This document shows, in pieces, positions 33,056 through 42,716 of a stretch of 64,000 bases of DNA. The notes beneath the pieces were generated by a model, which made no database searches, was not told the DNA's origin, and worked only from the letters and a program-made list of their open reading frames with translations. Source of the stretch: Crocinitomicaceae bacterium (GTDB lineage: Bacteria; Bacteroidota; Bacteroidia; Flavobacteriales_D; Crocinitomicaceae); the NCBI GenBank assembly GCA_029251865.1, contig JAQXCN010000054.1, forward strand, positions 1-64,000, written 5' to 3'. The translations under genes and the position numbers were made by a program. Positions within the stretch are counted from its first letter, which is position 1. Every line of letters starts with the position of its first letter.

Positions 33056-35872
33056 TTAACGTGACAAATGCATATTTCGCTCCGAATAAACTTTCCTAAA
33101 GAATGGATCTTTTAAATCTTCAATAAACCGAATCTCTTCACCTGTAGATTTCATTTCTGGGCCAAGTTCTTTTTTAACATCTGGGAATTTCTCATAGGAA
33201 AACACTGGGATTTTAATAGCATATCCCTTTTTTCGCGGTGAAAAAGTGAAGTCTTTAACTTTTTTCTCACCGAGCATTACTTTCGCAGCATAATTAACGT
33301 AAGGTTCATCGTAAGCCTTTGCAATAAAAGGAACTGTTCGAGAGGCACGAGGGTTGGCTTCAATCACGTATACTTTATCGTCCTTAATAGCGAATTGTAT
33401 GTTGATCAAACCTACAGTCTTGAGTTCAATCGCAATTTTCTTAGTAATATCCTCAATTTGAGTCATTACAAAATCTCCTAAATTATATGGAGGTAAAACA
33501 GCATATGAATCACCAGAGTGTATTCCAGCAGGTTCTATGTGCTGCATTATTCCTATGATGTAAACATCCTCTCCATCACAAATAGCATCTGCTTCAGCTT
33601 CAATTGCTCCCCCTAAAAAGTGATCTAAAAGAATTTGATTGTTACCCATTTCATTGATAATATCAACTACATGATGTTCGAGCTCGTCTTTGTTGATGAC
33701 GATTTTCATTTTCTGTCCTCCCAAAACATAAGATGGCCTGACCAGTAGAGGAAAACCTAAATCATCTGAAAGCTCGAGCGCTTGTTCAGCACTTTCAACA
33801 ACACCGTATTTGGGAAATGGAATTCCATTAGCCTCAAGAAGCTTTGAAAAACGCCCTCTATCTTCGGCAAGATCCAAGGCATCGAAGCTAGTCCCCATAA
33901 TCTTTATACCGTAACGGCTTAACTTCTCTGCAAGCTTCAATGCAGTTTGTCCGCCAAGTTGAACAATGACTCCCTCAGGTTTTTCGTGCTGAATGATGTC
34001 GTATATATGCTCCCAAAAAACAGGTTCAAAATAAAGCTTATCAGCCGTGTCAAAATCTGTAGAGACGGTTTCAGGATTACAATTGATCATAATCGTTTCA
34101 TAGCCACATTCTTTTGCAGCGAGTACTCCATGAACACACGAATAATCAAACTCTATGCCTTGACCAATTCTATTTGGACCTGAGCCCAAAACCACAACCT
34201 TTTTCTTATCCGAAACAATACTCTCGTTCTCAAATTCAAAGGTGGAATAATAATACGGTGTTTGTGCCGCAAATTCCGCTGCACAGGTATCAACAAGCTT
34301 ATATACACGATTCAATCCTATTGAACTTCGTTTTGTATGTACCTCAGACTCTAGACATCTCAAAAGGTGCGCTATCTGACGGTCTGCATAACCTTTTTGC
34401 TTGGCTTCAAAAAACAAATCATCAGGCAAGTTTTCGATATGGAATTTTTCAATTCTATCTTCTAGCTTAATTAAATCCTCAATTTGCTTCAAGAACCAAA
34501 TATCTATCTTGGTTTTTTCAACAATCGTTTTAAATGGAATCCCTAGCTTAATAGCATCATAAATATGAAATAAGCGGTTCCAACTTGCATTTTCTAACGA
34601 ATGCAAAATCTCATTTTGATTCGTGAGTTCTTTACCATCTGCACCTAGACCGTTTCTGTTTATTTCTAGTGACTGACATGCTTTCTGAAGCGCCTCCTGA
34701 AAAGACCTTCCGATTCCCATCACCTCGCCAACAGATTTCATCTGAAGGCCCAATTTTCTATTTGTTCCTGGGAACTTATTAAAATTCCATCTAGGAATCT
34801 TTACAATAACATAATCTAAGGTCGGCTCAAAAAGAGCTGATGTTGTTTTCGTAATTTGATTCTCTAGTTCATCTAATGAATAACCAATGGCAAGCTTTGA
34901 AGCAATCTTGGCGATTGGGTAACCCGTTGCCTTTGAGGCCAATGCTGACGAACGACTTACTCTTGGGTTGATTTCTATAGCAATAATATCCTCTTTTTCA
35001 TCAGGCGAAACTGCAAACTGAACGTTACATCCACCAGCAAATTCACCAATCGAACGCATCATCTTTATGGCCATGTCACGCATTCTTTGGAAGGTCGTAT
35101 CCGACAATGTCATTGCAGGCGCAACAGTGATGGAATCACCTGTATGAATTCCCATCGGATCAAAGTTCTCAATAGAACAAATAATAACAACATTATCATT
35201 AGCATCCCTCAAAAGCTCTAATTCAAATTCTTTCCAACCTAGAAGTGCTTTATCAATCATCACTTCATGTATAGGAGAAAGCTGAAGACCACGCTCTAAT
35301 AGGTTATCAAACTCATTTGGGTCATGTAAAATTGAAGCGCCTGAACCACCTAAGGTGTATGACGGTCTAATACAAAGAGGGAAACCGAATTCTTGTGCAA
35401 TTTCTTTTCCTTCTAAAAAGGACTTGGCTGTTTTTTGAGGAGCCATCGGCACCCCAATCTCCGTCATCAAATCTCTAAAAGCTTCTCTGTTTTCAGTTAT
35501 TTCAATGGCATCTATGTTAACCCCTACGATTTTCACATCAAATTCGTCCCACAAGCCCATTTCATCACACTTAATGCACAAATTTAATGCAGTCTGACCA
35601 CCCATAGTGGGAAGCACCGCATCAATGTTATGCTGCTCAAGAATTTCTCTCACGCTCGCTGGCTCGAGTGGTTTCAGGTAAATGTTATCGGCCACAACTT
35701 TATCTGTCATGATCGTCGCAGGATTGGAGTTAATTAAAGTGACTTCAATTCCTTCTTCCCGCAAGGATCGAGAAGCTTGAGAACCCGCATAATCAAATTC
35801 ACAGGCTTGACCAATTACAATGGGACCACTACCAATAATTAAAATAGATTTTATAGAAGAATCTTTGGGCAT
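33056..35872 (-). CDS. carB: Carbamoyl-phosphate synthase large subunit, lacking the allosteric domain
   Basis: 938 residues against about 1073 in E. coli. Both ATP-grasp halves are complete: the first begins IKSILIIGSGPIVIGQACEFDYAG and contains IRPSYTLGGSGAS, the second begins VVVLGSGPNRIGQGIEFDY and contains VRPSYVLGGQKM. The protein stops about 30 residues after the GPEMKSTGEE segment, so the C-terminal MGS-like domain, which binds UMP and ornithine in E. coli, is missing. The enzyme makes carbamoyl phosphate for pyrimidine and arginine synthesis. Flavobacterial CarB proteins of about 950 residues are known, so this looks like a lineage trait and not a frameshift; the carA gene is not in the window. 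Confidence 0.95.
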   Translation of the reverse strand: MPKDSSIKSILIIGSGPIVIGQACEFDYAGSQASRSLREEGIEVTLINSNPATIMTDKVVADNIYLKPLEPASVREILEQHNIDAVLPTMGGQTALNLCIKCDEMGLWDEFDVKIVGVNIDAIEITENREAFRDLMTEIGVPMAPQKTAKSFLEGKEIAQEFGFPLCIRPSYTLGGSGASILHDPNEFDNLLERGLQLSPIHEVMIDKALLGWKEFELELLRDANDNVVIICSIENFDPMGIHTGDSITVAPAMTLSDTTFQRMRDMAIKMMRSIGEFAGGCNVQFAVSPDEKEDIIAIEINPRVSRSSALASKATGYPIAKIASKLAIGYSLDELENQITKTTSALFEPTLDYVIVKIPRWNFNKFPGTNRKLGLQMKSVGEVMGIGRSFQEALQKACQSLEINRNGLGADGKELTNQNEILHSLENASWNRLFHIYDAIKLGIPFKTIVEKTKIDIWFLKQIEDLIKLEDRIEKFHIENLPDDLFFEAKQKGYADRQIAHLLRCLESEVHTKRSSIGLNRVYKLVDTCAAEFAAQTPYYYSTFEFENESIVSDKKKVVVLGSGPNRIGQGIEFDYSCVHGVLAAKECGYETIMINCNPETVSTDFDTADKLYFEPVFWEHIYDIIQHEKPEGVIVQLGGQTALKLAEKLSRYGIKIMGTSFDALDLAEDRGRFSKLLEANGIPFPKYGVVESAEQALELSDDLGFPLLVRPSYVLGGQKMKIVINKDELEHHVVDIINEMGNNQILLDHFLGGAIEAEADAICDGEDVYIIGIMQHIEPAGIHSGDSYAVLPPYNLGDFVMTQIEDITKKIAIELKTVGLINIQFAIKDDKVYVIEANPRASRTVPFIAKAYDEPYVNYAAKVMLGEKKVKDFTFSPRKKGYAIKIPVFSYEKFPDVKKELGPEMKSTGEEIRFIEDLKDPFFRKVYSERNMHLSR

Positions 35873-35918
35873 ACAATGTTCAATTTAAATGAAATGAAAT
35901 AACACAATAAATCGAGAG

Positions 35919-35952
35919 CAAATTTAATTGAAATACTATTATTTGTAGTCAA
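35919..35952 (-). promoter_or_regulatory. Candidate carB promoter
   Basis: On the minus strand, TTG (35952-35950) and TAAATTTG (35926-35919) are separated by 23 bases. The -7 box is exact and the spacing is at the long end. The leader would be about 40 bases. Confidence 0.4.
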
Positions 35953-36046
35953 TTATGTGAAATGTTTATACACAAATTTCAACCACAATGTTAATTAAAG
36001 GGTAATCCTGTTAATAAAAAGCAACTTATGAACTATTTTAGAGGTA

Positions 36047-36859
36047 ATGAATTCACTTTTAATTACAGAAGAGAACGTAACAATAGAGTACTATATTCAG
36101 GGTTCAGGGGATGATACCCTGATTTGTTTTCATGGACACGGCAGGCAGGTTGACGATTTTTTGTTTTTAAAGCATAAAGACCGAAAACTAATTTTAATTG
36201 TCCTACCTCATCACGGGAATTCCCAATTTCCAGCAGAAAGAATCGAAACACAACCATTGTCGGTCACAGAACTCAGTTCTATGTTTACAAAAATACTTGA
36301 AAAAGAGGCAGTTGTTGATTTTCATTTTATTGGATTTTCACAAGGTGGAAGATTCGTATTGTCACTACTTCCATTTTACAAAGATCGCTTAAAATCAGTT
36401 CACGTGATTTCTCCTGACGGAATGGACCCGATGAGCTTTTATAATCGAACCTCACGAATGCGTTTAGCTAGACTATTATTTCAAAAATGGGAAAATTCAC
36501 CAGAGACGTTTATTAGAATGGCGAAACTCGTATTTAAACTTGGATTGGTACGACCTAAAGTTTTTTCCTTTATTGAATTATTTGCAGCAAATAAAGAGAA
36601 ATTTCAAAGAGCCTCAAGAACTTGGCGAGGATTCAGGAACATTACCCCTGACCTCAATACAATCGGAAAATCGCTAGATTCCAACAATATATACTTTAGG
36701 GTGATCATGGGTAAATACGATCAGGTCATTCGAACCCGACAAGCCGAATCATTTTTAAAAAGAATCAACCAGGTAGATGCGCTTATTGAAATTGAATGCG
36801 GACATGATTTTTTCAAAAAAGAAAATCTAAAACTATTATCAGATATCCTTAAACTATAA
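36047..36859 (+). CDS. Alpha/beta-hydrolase
   Basis: 270 residues, cytoplasmic. The nucleophile elbow GFSQGG places the serine at 98; the acid is probably the Asp in MGKYDQVIR, and the histidine lies in IECGHDFF near the C-terminus. The oxyanion segment is CFHGHG. The cap region is basic and helical (MRLARLLFQKW). The substrate is unknown; esterase or lipase-like activity is the general expectation. The gene stands alone between carB and dnaK, with a terminator directly behind it. Confidence 0.8.
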   Translation: MNSLLITEENVTIEYYIQGSGDDTLICFHGHGRQVDDFLFLKHKDRKLILIVLPHHGNSQFPAERIETQPLSVTELSSMFTKILEKEAVVDFHFIGFSQGGRFVLSLLPFYKDRLKSVHVISPDGMDPMSFYNRTSRMRLARLLFQKWENSPETFIRMAKLVFKLGLVRPKVFSFIELFAANKEKFQRASRTWRGFRNITPDLNTIGKSLDSNNIYFRVIMGKYDQVIRTRQAESFLKRINQVDALIEIECGHDFFKKENLKLLSDILKL

Positions 36860-36881
36860 AAGGCACCCGAGGGTGCCTTTT
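36859..36881. terminator. Bidirectional Rho-independent terminator
   Basis: AAAGGCACCC-GA-GGGTGCCTTT forms a perfect 10-base-pair hairpin with A and T runs on its two sides. It can stop transcription from both the hydrolase gene and dnaK, which converge here with a 56-base gap. Confidence 0.85.
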
Positions 36882-36915
36882 AACGTATAACCAAATAATC
36901 CTTTACTACCAGAGA

Positions 36916-38826
36916 CTATTTCTTTTCATTTACCTCTTCGAAATCAACATCAGTGACTTCGTCTTGAGCATCCGCAGCTTCTTCACCTTGAGGTTGCGCG
37001 CCGTTTGGATCGCCTCCCTCTTGATTAGCAGCATTGTACATATCTTGAGATGCCGCTTGGAAAACATTATTTAGTTTCTCCATTGCAGGTTCAAGGTTCT
37101 CCATGTTCTTCGCTTCAAACTCCTTTTTCAATTCCGCCAATGCATCCTCGATAGGTTGTTTTTTGTCTGCAGGAAGTTTATCACCATACTCTTTAATCTG
37201 TCTTTCTGTTTGAAAGATTGTAGAATCGGCTTTATTTATTAATTCAACTTCATCTTTTTTCTTCTGATCCGCATCAGCATTTGCCTCTGCCTCTGCTTTC
37301 ATTCTTTCGATTTCTTGATCAGATAAACCTGAAGAAGCTTCAATTTTTATTGACTGCTCTTTTCCGGTGCCTTTGTCTTTTGCCGAAATATTCATGATTC
37401 CATTTGCATCAATATCAAAAGTAACCTCGATTTGAGGCACACCTCTTTGTGCTGCTGGTATATCACTCAATTGGAACCTACCTAAAGACTTGTTATCATT
37501 TGCCATAGGTCGTTCTCCTTGAAGAACATGAATATCTACAGATGGTTGATTGTCAGCTGCGGTAGAAAATACCTCTGATTTTTTCGCTGGAATCGTTGTA
37601 TTTGACTCGATTAATTTAGTAAATACACCACCCATTGTTTCAATTCCTAAAGACAATGGTGTAACGTCTAGCAATAAAACATCTTTAACTTCACCTGTTA
37701 AAACACCACCTTGAATCGCTGCACCAATAGCAACCACCTCATCAGGATTCACTCCTTTTGAAGGCGCCTTCCCGAAGAAATTTTTCACTGCATCTTGAAT
37801 GATTGGAATTCTTGTAGAACCACCTACGATAATGACCTCATCAATATCACTTGCAGATAAACCAGCATTTTTAAGTGCAGATCTACAAGGTGAGATTGTT
37901 CGTTCAACTATTTCAGAAATGAGTTGTTCAAATTTTGCACGTTGTAGTGTACGGACCAAGTGTTTTGGAACACCATCTACAGGCATAATATATGGCAAGT
38001 TAATTTCAGTTGAAGTTGTAGAGGAAAGCTCAATTTTCGCTTTCTCCGCTGCTTCCTTCAATCTTTGAAGCGCCATTGGATCTTTTCTCAAGTCAAGACC
38101 TTCATCTTTTTTAAATTCATCTGCTAACCAAGATATGATTGTTTCATCAACGTCGTCACCACCAAGATGCGTATCTCCATCCGTTGAAAGAACTTCAAAA
38201 ACACCATCTCCAAGCTCAAGGATCGAAACATCATGGGTTCCACCACCGAAGTCAAAGACTACGATTTTTTGATCCAATCCCTTTTTGTCTAACCCATAAG
38301 CCAAAGCAGCCGCTGTAGGCTCGTTAATAATTCTTTTGATTGTTAAGCCAGCTACTTCACCAGCTTCTTTCGTTGCTTGTCGTTGTGAATCATTGAAATA
38401 TGCAGGAACGGTAACGACCGCCTCTGAAACCTCTTGACCTAAATAATCCTCGGCTGTTTTCTTCATTTTTTGAAGAATCATCGCGGAAATTTCTTGTGGT
38501 GAATATTTACGATCATCGATTTCAACACGAGGTGTATTGTTATCTCCCTTAACCACTTTATATGGCATTCTAGATACTTCTTTTTTACAATCGTCAAAGC
38601 TTGACCCCATAAATCTCTTTATAGAGTATATTGTTTTGGTTGGATTTGTAATGGCTTGTCTTTTGGCTGGGTCACCGACTTTACGCTCACCGCCTTCAAC
38701 AAAAGCTACAACAGAAGGCGTTGTTCTTTTACCTTCTGAGTTTGCTATAACCACTGGTTCATTTCCTTCCATGACCGAAACGCACGAATTTGTGGTTCCT
38801 AAATCAATTCCTATTATTTTTCCCAT
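36916..38826 (-). CDS. dnaK: Chaperone DnaK (Hsp70)
   Basis: 636 residues, standard length. The nucleotide-binding domain begins [17 protein letters not shown] and contains the [10 protein letters not shown] phosphate loop and IVGGSTRIP. The substrate-binding domain includes [14 protein letters not shown], and the C-terminal tail is acidic and ends EEVNEKK. DnaK binds hydrophobic peptide stretches in ATP-driven cycles with DnaJ and GrpE, neither of which is in the window. No CIRCE element lies upstream; instead there is a TGACAAT/ATTGTCA inverted repeat about 100 bases before the start codon. Confidence 0.97.
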   Translation of the reverse strand: MGKIIGIDLGTTNSCVSVMEGNEPVVIANSEGKRTTPSVVAFVEGGERKVGDPAKRQAITNPTKTIYSIKRFMGSSFDDCKKEVSRMPYKVVKGDNNTPRVEIDDRKYSPQEISAMILQKMKKTAEDYLGQEVSEAVVTVPAYFNDSQRQATKEAGEVAGLTIKRIINEPTAAALAYGLDKKGLDQKIVVFDFGGGTHDVSILELGDGVFEVLSTDGDTHLGGDDVDETIISWLADEFKKDEGLDLRKDPMALQRLKEAAEKAKIELSSTTSTEINLPYIMPVDGVPKHLVRTLQRAKFEQLISEIVERTISPCRSALKNAGLSASDIDEVIIVGGSTRIPIIQDAVKNFFGKAPSKGVNPDEVVAIGAAIQGGVLTGEVKDVLLLDVTPLSLGIETMGGVFTKLIESNTTIPAKKSEVFSTAADNQPSVDIHVLQGERPMANDNKSLGRFQLSDIPAAQRGVPQIEVTFDIDANGIMNISAKDKGTGKEQSIKIEASSGLSDQEIERMKAEAEANADADQKKKDEVELINKADSTIFQTERQIKEYGDKLPADKKQPIEDALAELKKEFEAKNMENLEPAMEKLNNVFQAASQDMYNAANQEGGDPNGAQPQGEEAADAQDEVTDVDFEEVNEKK

Positions 38827-38925
38827 GTTATTTTATTTTCCAGACATATGACAATTAATATGCCATGGTAAAAAACAAGGGTTTATTATGACAAAAAGGG
38901 CATGCATTAAATTTATACATGTCTA

Positions 38926-38946
38926 ATTGTCATACTTTCTGACAAT
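38926..38946. promoter_or_regulatory. Inverted repeat upstream of dnaK, possible heat-shock element
   Basis: ATTGTCA-TACTTTC-TGACAAT is a perfect 7-base inverted repeat with a 7-base spacer, 100 to 120 bases upstream of dnaK. No TAnnTTTG match was found on the dnaK strand in this intergene, so an alternative promoter or operator is plausible. Confidence 0.4.
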
Positions 38947-38978
38947 AAAAGATTAAGATTTAGAGTTTAGACAGGTCG

Positions 38979-39839
38979 CTAATGTAGAATGACTTTCTTT
39001 ACATACACGTTCCCAAGCGCCTCTACAGAAACAATATAAATACCTGATTCGAAAGTACTTAAATCGTATTTATTTTGAAGATTAGATAGCTTCGTGTCCA
39101 TACGTACCTTACCACTTAAATCAATGATTCTAAAAAAACCTTCAGAATCAAAGGATGATAGCTCAATACTTAATAAGTTTTTGTTAATATTTACATTGAC
39201 TTCTTGAGGTGTAAACTCAGTGATATTCGTGTTCATATTCCCAACACTGAGGGGATCCCCACTTTGAGATGCATCATAACCATATGAATGAAGTGTGATT
39301 TGACTTCCGTCAGATAATACAGAAACTTCTATCCACCCCAAGTGCAGACTCCCGGCAATATCAAACATTGCTCCCAAGTAACCTTGTTCACCACGAAATG
39401 CACCATATTGATAGGGTAGGCTTCCAATTACACCAGTATTAATAATAAGATCAATACCAATAGCATAACTTGTATCTTCACCGTACTCCTGGAAAACTGT
39501 AAGCTCATCTCCAGCAACGAGTCGTGAAACGTCAAATGCTGAGGTCTCAGCAGAGGTGGCACCAGCAGGCTTTCCATTTTCACAACCGAGTAAGGCACCT
39601 GAACCTTCATATGTAGCAGGTAAACCCGCAATTGTAGTATCACCACTTAGATCTTGAACTAAAAAATAGAACTCAATAACACCATCACCGTTAAAATCGA
39701 AGGCATATGGCTCACTGGATGCATCAATCGTAACTTCAGGAGAAAAGTTACTACTAATTACCTGGGCCTGATATTTACCCATTAAGCTAAAAAGAAGAAA
39801 AGTGAAAATTATAAGTACGTTACTGCGTTTATTTTTCAT
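38979..39839 (-). CDS. Small T9SS-exported protein of unknown function
   Basis: 286 residues from ATG 39839; a TTG further upstream overlaps the DUF983 gene and precedes the signal peptide, so it is rejected. Signal peptide 1-25 (GKYQAQ) is followed by a domain with an FNGDGVIEFYF motif, suggesting a calcium-binding or hydrolase-attached repeat, and a beta-rich body that I do not recognise. The C-terminal 75 residues form a type-A T9SS sorting domain (FRIIDLSGKV, FESGIYIVSVEA, VKKVILH). It is transcribed after the DUF983 gene, with a 44-base gap between the two. Confidence 0.78.
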   Translation of the reverse strand: MKNKRSNVLIIFTFLLFSLMGKYQAQVISSNFSPEVTIDASSEPYAFDFNGDGVIEFYFLVQDLSGDTTIAGLPATYEGSGALLGCENGKPAGATSAETSAFDVSRLVAGDELTVFQEYGEDTSYAIGIDLIINTGVIGSLPYQYGAFRGEQGYLGAMFDIAGSLHLGWIEVSVLSDGSQITLHSYGYDASQSGDPLSVGNMNTNITEFTPQEVNVNINKNLLSIELSSFDSEGFFRIIDLSGKVRMDTKLSNLQNKYDLSTFESGIYIVSVEALGNVYVKKVILH

Positions 39840-39883
39840 GATTGTATTGATTTGTTTCGAAATTACAAAAAGGACACGAACTA

Positions 39884-40273
39884 TCAATTCTCATCAGCCA
39901 CCTTCTTACTTGTATCCTTATCAAAATGAATAAAGATATTGGCATAAATGATTTTCGATAGTGCAAAAAGTAAAGGGCTTAATATTATAATTAGAAAAGT
40001 AAGCACTGAAATCTGAGTCCAAACAGAAACATCTCCGAAAAACCAATTTGCACCTGCCCATATTGCTACAAATAATGCAACTCCCAAGGCATAAGAAACG
40101 TACATTGCACCAAAATAAAAACCCGGCTCGGGAATAAAATTTGTTTTACATTTAGGACATTCTTTTAATACATTTCCAAGACGTTTTAAATCATACACAT
40201 GAGATTCAAAAAACTTACCGTGTAAGCACTTTGGACATCTCAATTTGAAAATACTGTATAATTTAGGCATCAT
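39884..40273 (-). CDS. DUF983 zinc-ribbon membrane protein
   Basis: 129 residues from ATG 40273 (ATG 40270 is equally possible). Two CxxC pairs (Cys13/Cys16 and Cys39/Cys42) form a zinc-ribbon-like head, followed by two membrane spans (about 53-75 and 87-108) and a charged tail. This is the DUF983 layout, common in Bacteroidetes and alphaproteobacteria, with unknown function. A TAnnTTTG box ends six bases before the first ATG. Confidence 0.85.
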   Translation of the reverse strand: MMPKLYSIFKLRCPKCLHGKFFESHVYDLKRLGNVLKECPKCKTNFIPEPGFYFGAMYVSYALGVALFVAIWAGANWFFGDVSVWTQISVLTFLIIILSPLLFALSKIIYANIFIHFDKDTSKKVADEN

Positions 40274-40279
40274 AGCATA

Positions 40280-40287
40280 CAAAGATA
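40280..40287 (-). promoter_or_regulatory. -7 box immediately before the DUF983 start
   Basis: TATCTTTG on the minus strand, followed by TATGCT and the ATG at 40273. It is an exact TAnnTTTG match that would give a nearly leaderless transcript; no clear -33 element was found. Confidence 0.4.
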
Positions 40288-40382
40288 TAGAATCTGACTT
40301 TGATTAATGTATGAATTAGTCTTGGTTGAAACATTATTTTTTCAGGTCTGAATTCCGTATATTGAAGTTCTAAAACTAAACG

Positions 40383-42716
40383 ATGAGAAATTTTTATTCA
40401 CTTTTCAGTGCGCTCGCCTTGTATATTCATGCCTTTGGCCAATGCACCACAACAAATGCTACGAGCTGTGAATGCGCAGACGGAACTACCAACTGTTTAC
40501 TTTTGCCTGATATTACTGCATCCTGGCAGGGTATTGCCGATAATGGCTGGATCGAATATCCACAAAATGGTGCGGGACAAAACTTTAATAATCAAGGTCC
40601 CGATGACGGACGCTTGAGAGTAACTGGTTCTACGCCTAATATTGGACATGGTTCATTTACAGTTCGTGGAGTCGACTCGAATGGTTACAGGGCTTTTATA
40701 TGTGGAAATGACACCATTTATGACGAGAATTCATCCGGCTCATTTACTTGTCCTAATGGAGAAGAGAATCCGAAACAAATGCTTTTACAACGTGTTTACA
40801 AGAAAGAGGGGAATACCATGAGTTATGAGGATACATGGACTGGAAGTATGACTTATCATGAAAGCCATGGCCATAATCATGTAGATGATTGGGCCGTTAT
40901 GACCTTGAGGATTCCGACTACTGATCCAAATCCGTTGAATTGGCCTATTGTTGGAGACGGTGCAAAAATCGGTTTTTGCCTCATGGATTATGGACAATGT
41001 GGCACTACTGCCGGCAGTACATATTATGGACATTGTAGAGATGATAATACATCATTTAATGGTGGTAATGTCATGGCGAATGTTGACTTTACAAATTGGA
41101 ATTTAGGAGGAGGCAGTTACGGCTGCTCCGTAGTTGAACAAGGTATTTCTTCAGGTTGGACAGATGTCTACGGCTACTGGCTTGATGGGATGTGGATAAA
41201 TATACCAGAAAACACCTGTAATGGAGACTACTACATTGTTATGGAGGTAGATAAGAATAATTATTTTCAAGAAGAAGATGAAGATAACAATTATACGGCC
41301 GTACCTGTTACGCTAACACAACAGCATCCTGAAAACTCGGGAATACTCCCAACCATAAATTCCAATGAATCCAATAACCTCTGCTTAGGACAGACGATTA
41401 CACTTACCGCAACTGCAGGAACTGATTTTCTATGGTCCAACGGCGCCACAACTCAAAGTATCGTTGTATCCGAACCCGGAAGTTACGAATGTACAGTAAC
41501 TAATTTTTGTGGTTCAAATACCTCATTACCATTTGTTGTAAGTAGCGCAGTTCCTTCACCGCCTGTAGTTGAAGATGTAAGCGCATGCACGGGAACGTAC
41601 GTTGTTCTTGAGGCATCATCAACAGGAGAGATTGAATGGTTCGATGATAATGGAAACTTTTTAAATAATGGTATCACACATACAACAAACCCACTAATTG
41701 AAAATATGACGATTTGGGTTCAAAATACAGATTCGTATACAGAAACAGTAAATGCAGAACCTTACACGAATGGTATTGGCGGTGGCGGGTACCTCAGCTC
41801 TAACCATGGTAGTATCTTTCATGCCTATACACCCTTTACATTGAAGAGTGTATTGCTCTATGCACTGAACGGGGGAAGCGTTACTATCGAATTACAGGAA
41901 GAAGACGGTACTGTGATCCAAGTTTTTACAGAAACTGTACCTGCAGGAGCAAGTCGAATAAATTTAAATTTCGAAATTCCAATAGGCTACAATTACCAAT
42001 TGGTGGGTACAAATCTCCCAAATGGAGGCCTGTATAGAAATAACAACTCTGCAACTTATCCTTACATATTGGATGATATACTTTCGATTGTTGGCGCTAC
42101 TTCAAGTTCTTCTTATTTTTATTACTTCTATGATTGGGAAATTGAAACAGAAAACGGCACTTGTACGAGTGACTTAATCCCTGTTCAAGTAACTGTGGCA
42201 GATCCAGATGCGCCAATTGCAGAAGGAACAACAATTTGTACAAATGAGGTTGCACAACTCACGGCATCAGGCTCAGGAACTCTCAATTGGTTGGATGCGT
42301 TAGGAACTATTTTAGGTTCGGGGCCGAATTTCTCTACACCAACGTTGACAGAAACAACGACCTTTTATGTTCAAGCATCTGAAAATAATTGCACCAGCAT
42401 TTCAGTACCAGTTGAAGTTCTTGTTGAATCTTGCGCTGACCTCAGTGCACTTACAATAAAAAACACAATTGGGATTTCTCCCAATCCTTCAAACGGAATA
42501 TTTTTGATTTCTTATGACCTTGCTCAGAAAAACAAAGTAGAAATCGAGATTATTAGTACTACTGGTAAACGCATATTTAAGAAAAGTTATCAAGACCAAG
42601 CGGGAGAAAACAATCATGAAATCTCTTTAAAAAACGTCTCAGATGGAATCTATTCAATCATAATTTCATCAGGGCAAGAAATTTACACAGATAGATTAGT
42701 CATTCAAAATGACTAA
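40383..42716 (+). CDS. T9SS-exported lysyl-oxidase-like copper amine oxidase
   Basis: 777 residues. Signal peptide 1-19 (HAFGQ). Residues about 40-310 form a lysyl oxidase domain (Pfam Lysyl_oxidase type). The copper motif H-x2-H-x-H-x-H is HESHGHNH at 159-166. Lys195 in GAKIGFCLMD and Tyr263 in SGWTDVYGYW align with human LOX Lys320 and Tyr355, the pair that forms the lysyl-tyrosylquinone cofactor; flanking motifs QGIS and GDYYIVMEVD...DNN also match. Two Ig-like modules follow (about 325-390 and 605-680), with a jelly-roll-like stretch between, then a type-A T9SS tail (SPNPSNGIF to the end). The expected activity is oxidative deamination of lysine or other amines at the cell surface, with H2O2 release. 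The next gene overlaps by eight bases. Confidence 0.85.
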   Translation: MRNFYSLFSALALYIHAFGQCTTTNATSCECADGTTNCLLLPDITASWQGIADNGWIEYPQNGAGQNFNNQGPDDGRLRVTGSTPNIGHGSFTVRGVDSNGYRAFICGNDTIYDENSSGSFTCPNGEENPKQMLLQRVYKKEGNTMSYEDTWTGSMTYHESHGHNHVDDWAVMTLRIPTTDPNPLNWPIVGDGAKIGFCLMDYGQCGTTAGSTYYGHCRDDNTSFNGGNVMANVDFTNWNLGGGSYGCSVVEQGISSGWTDVYGYWLDGMWINIPENTCNGDYYIVMEVDKNNYFQEEDEDNNYTAVPVTLTQQHPENSGILPTINSNESNNLCLGQTITLTATAGTDFLWSNGATTQSIVVSEPGSYECTVTNFCGSNTSLPFVVSSAVPSPPVVEDVSACTGTYVVLEASSTGEIEWFDDNGNFLNNGITHTTNPLIENMTIWVQNTDSYTETVNAEPYTNGIGGGGYLSSNHGSIFHAYTPFTLKSVLLYALNGGSVTIELQEEDGTVIQVFTETVPAGASRINLNFEIPIGYNYQLVGTNLPNGGLYRNNNSATYPYILDDILSIVGATSSSSYFYYFYDWEIETENGTCTSDLIPVQVTVADPDAPIAEGTTICTNEVAQLTASGSGTLNWLDALGTILGSGPNFSTPTLTETTTFYVQASENNCTSISVPVEVLVESCADLSALTIKNTIGISPNPSNGIFLISYDLAQKNKVEIEIISTTGKRIFKKSYQDQAGENNHEISLKNVSDGIYSIIISSGQEIYTDRLVIQND

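Noticed and set aside
38827-38978. CIRCE element upstream of dnaK
   Set aside because: The TTAGCACTC-N9-GAGTGCTAA motif is absent; a different inverted repeat is present instead.
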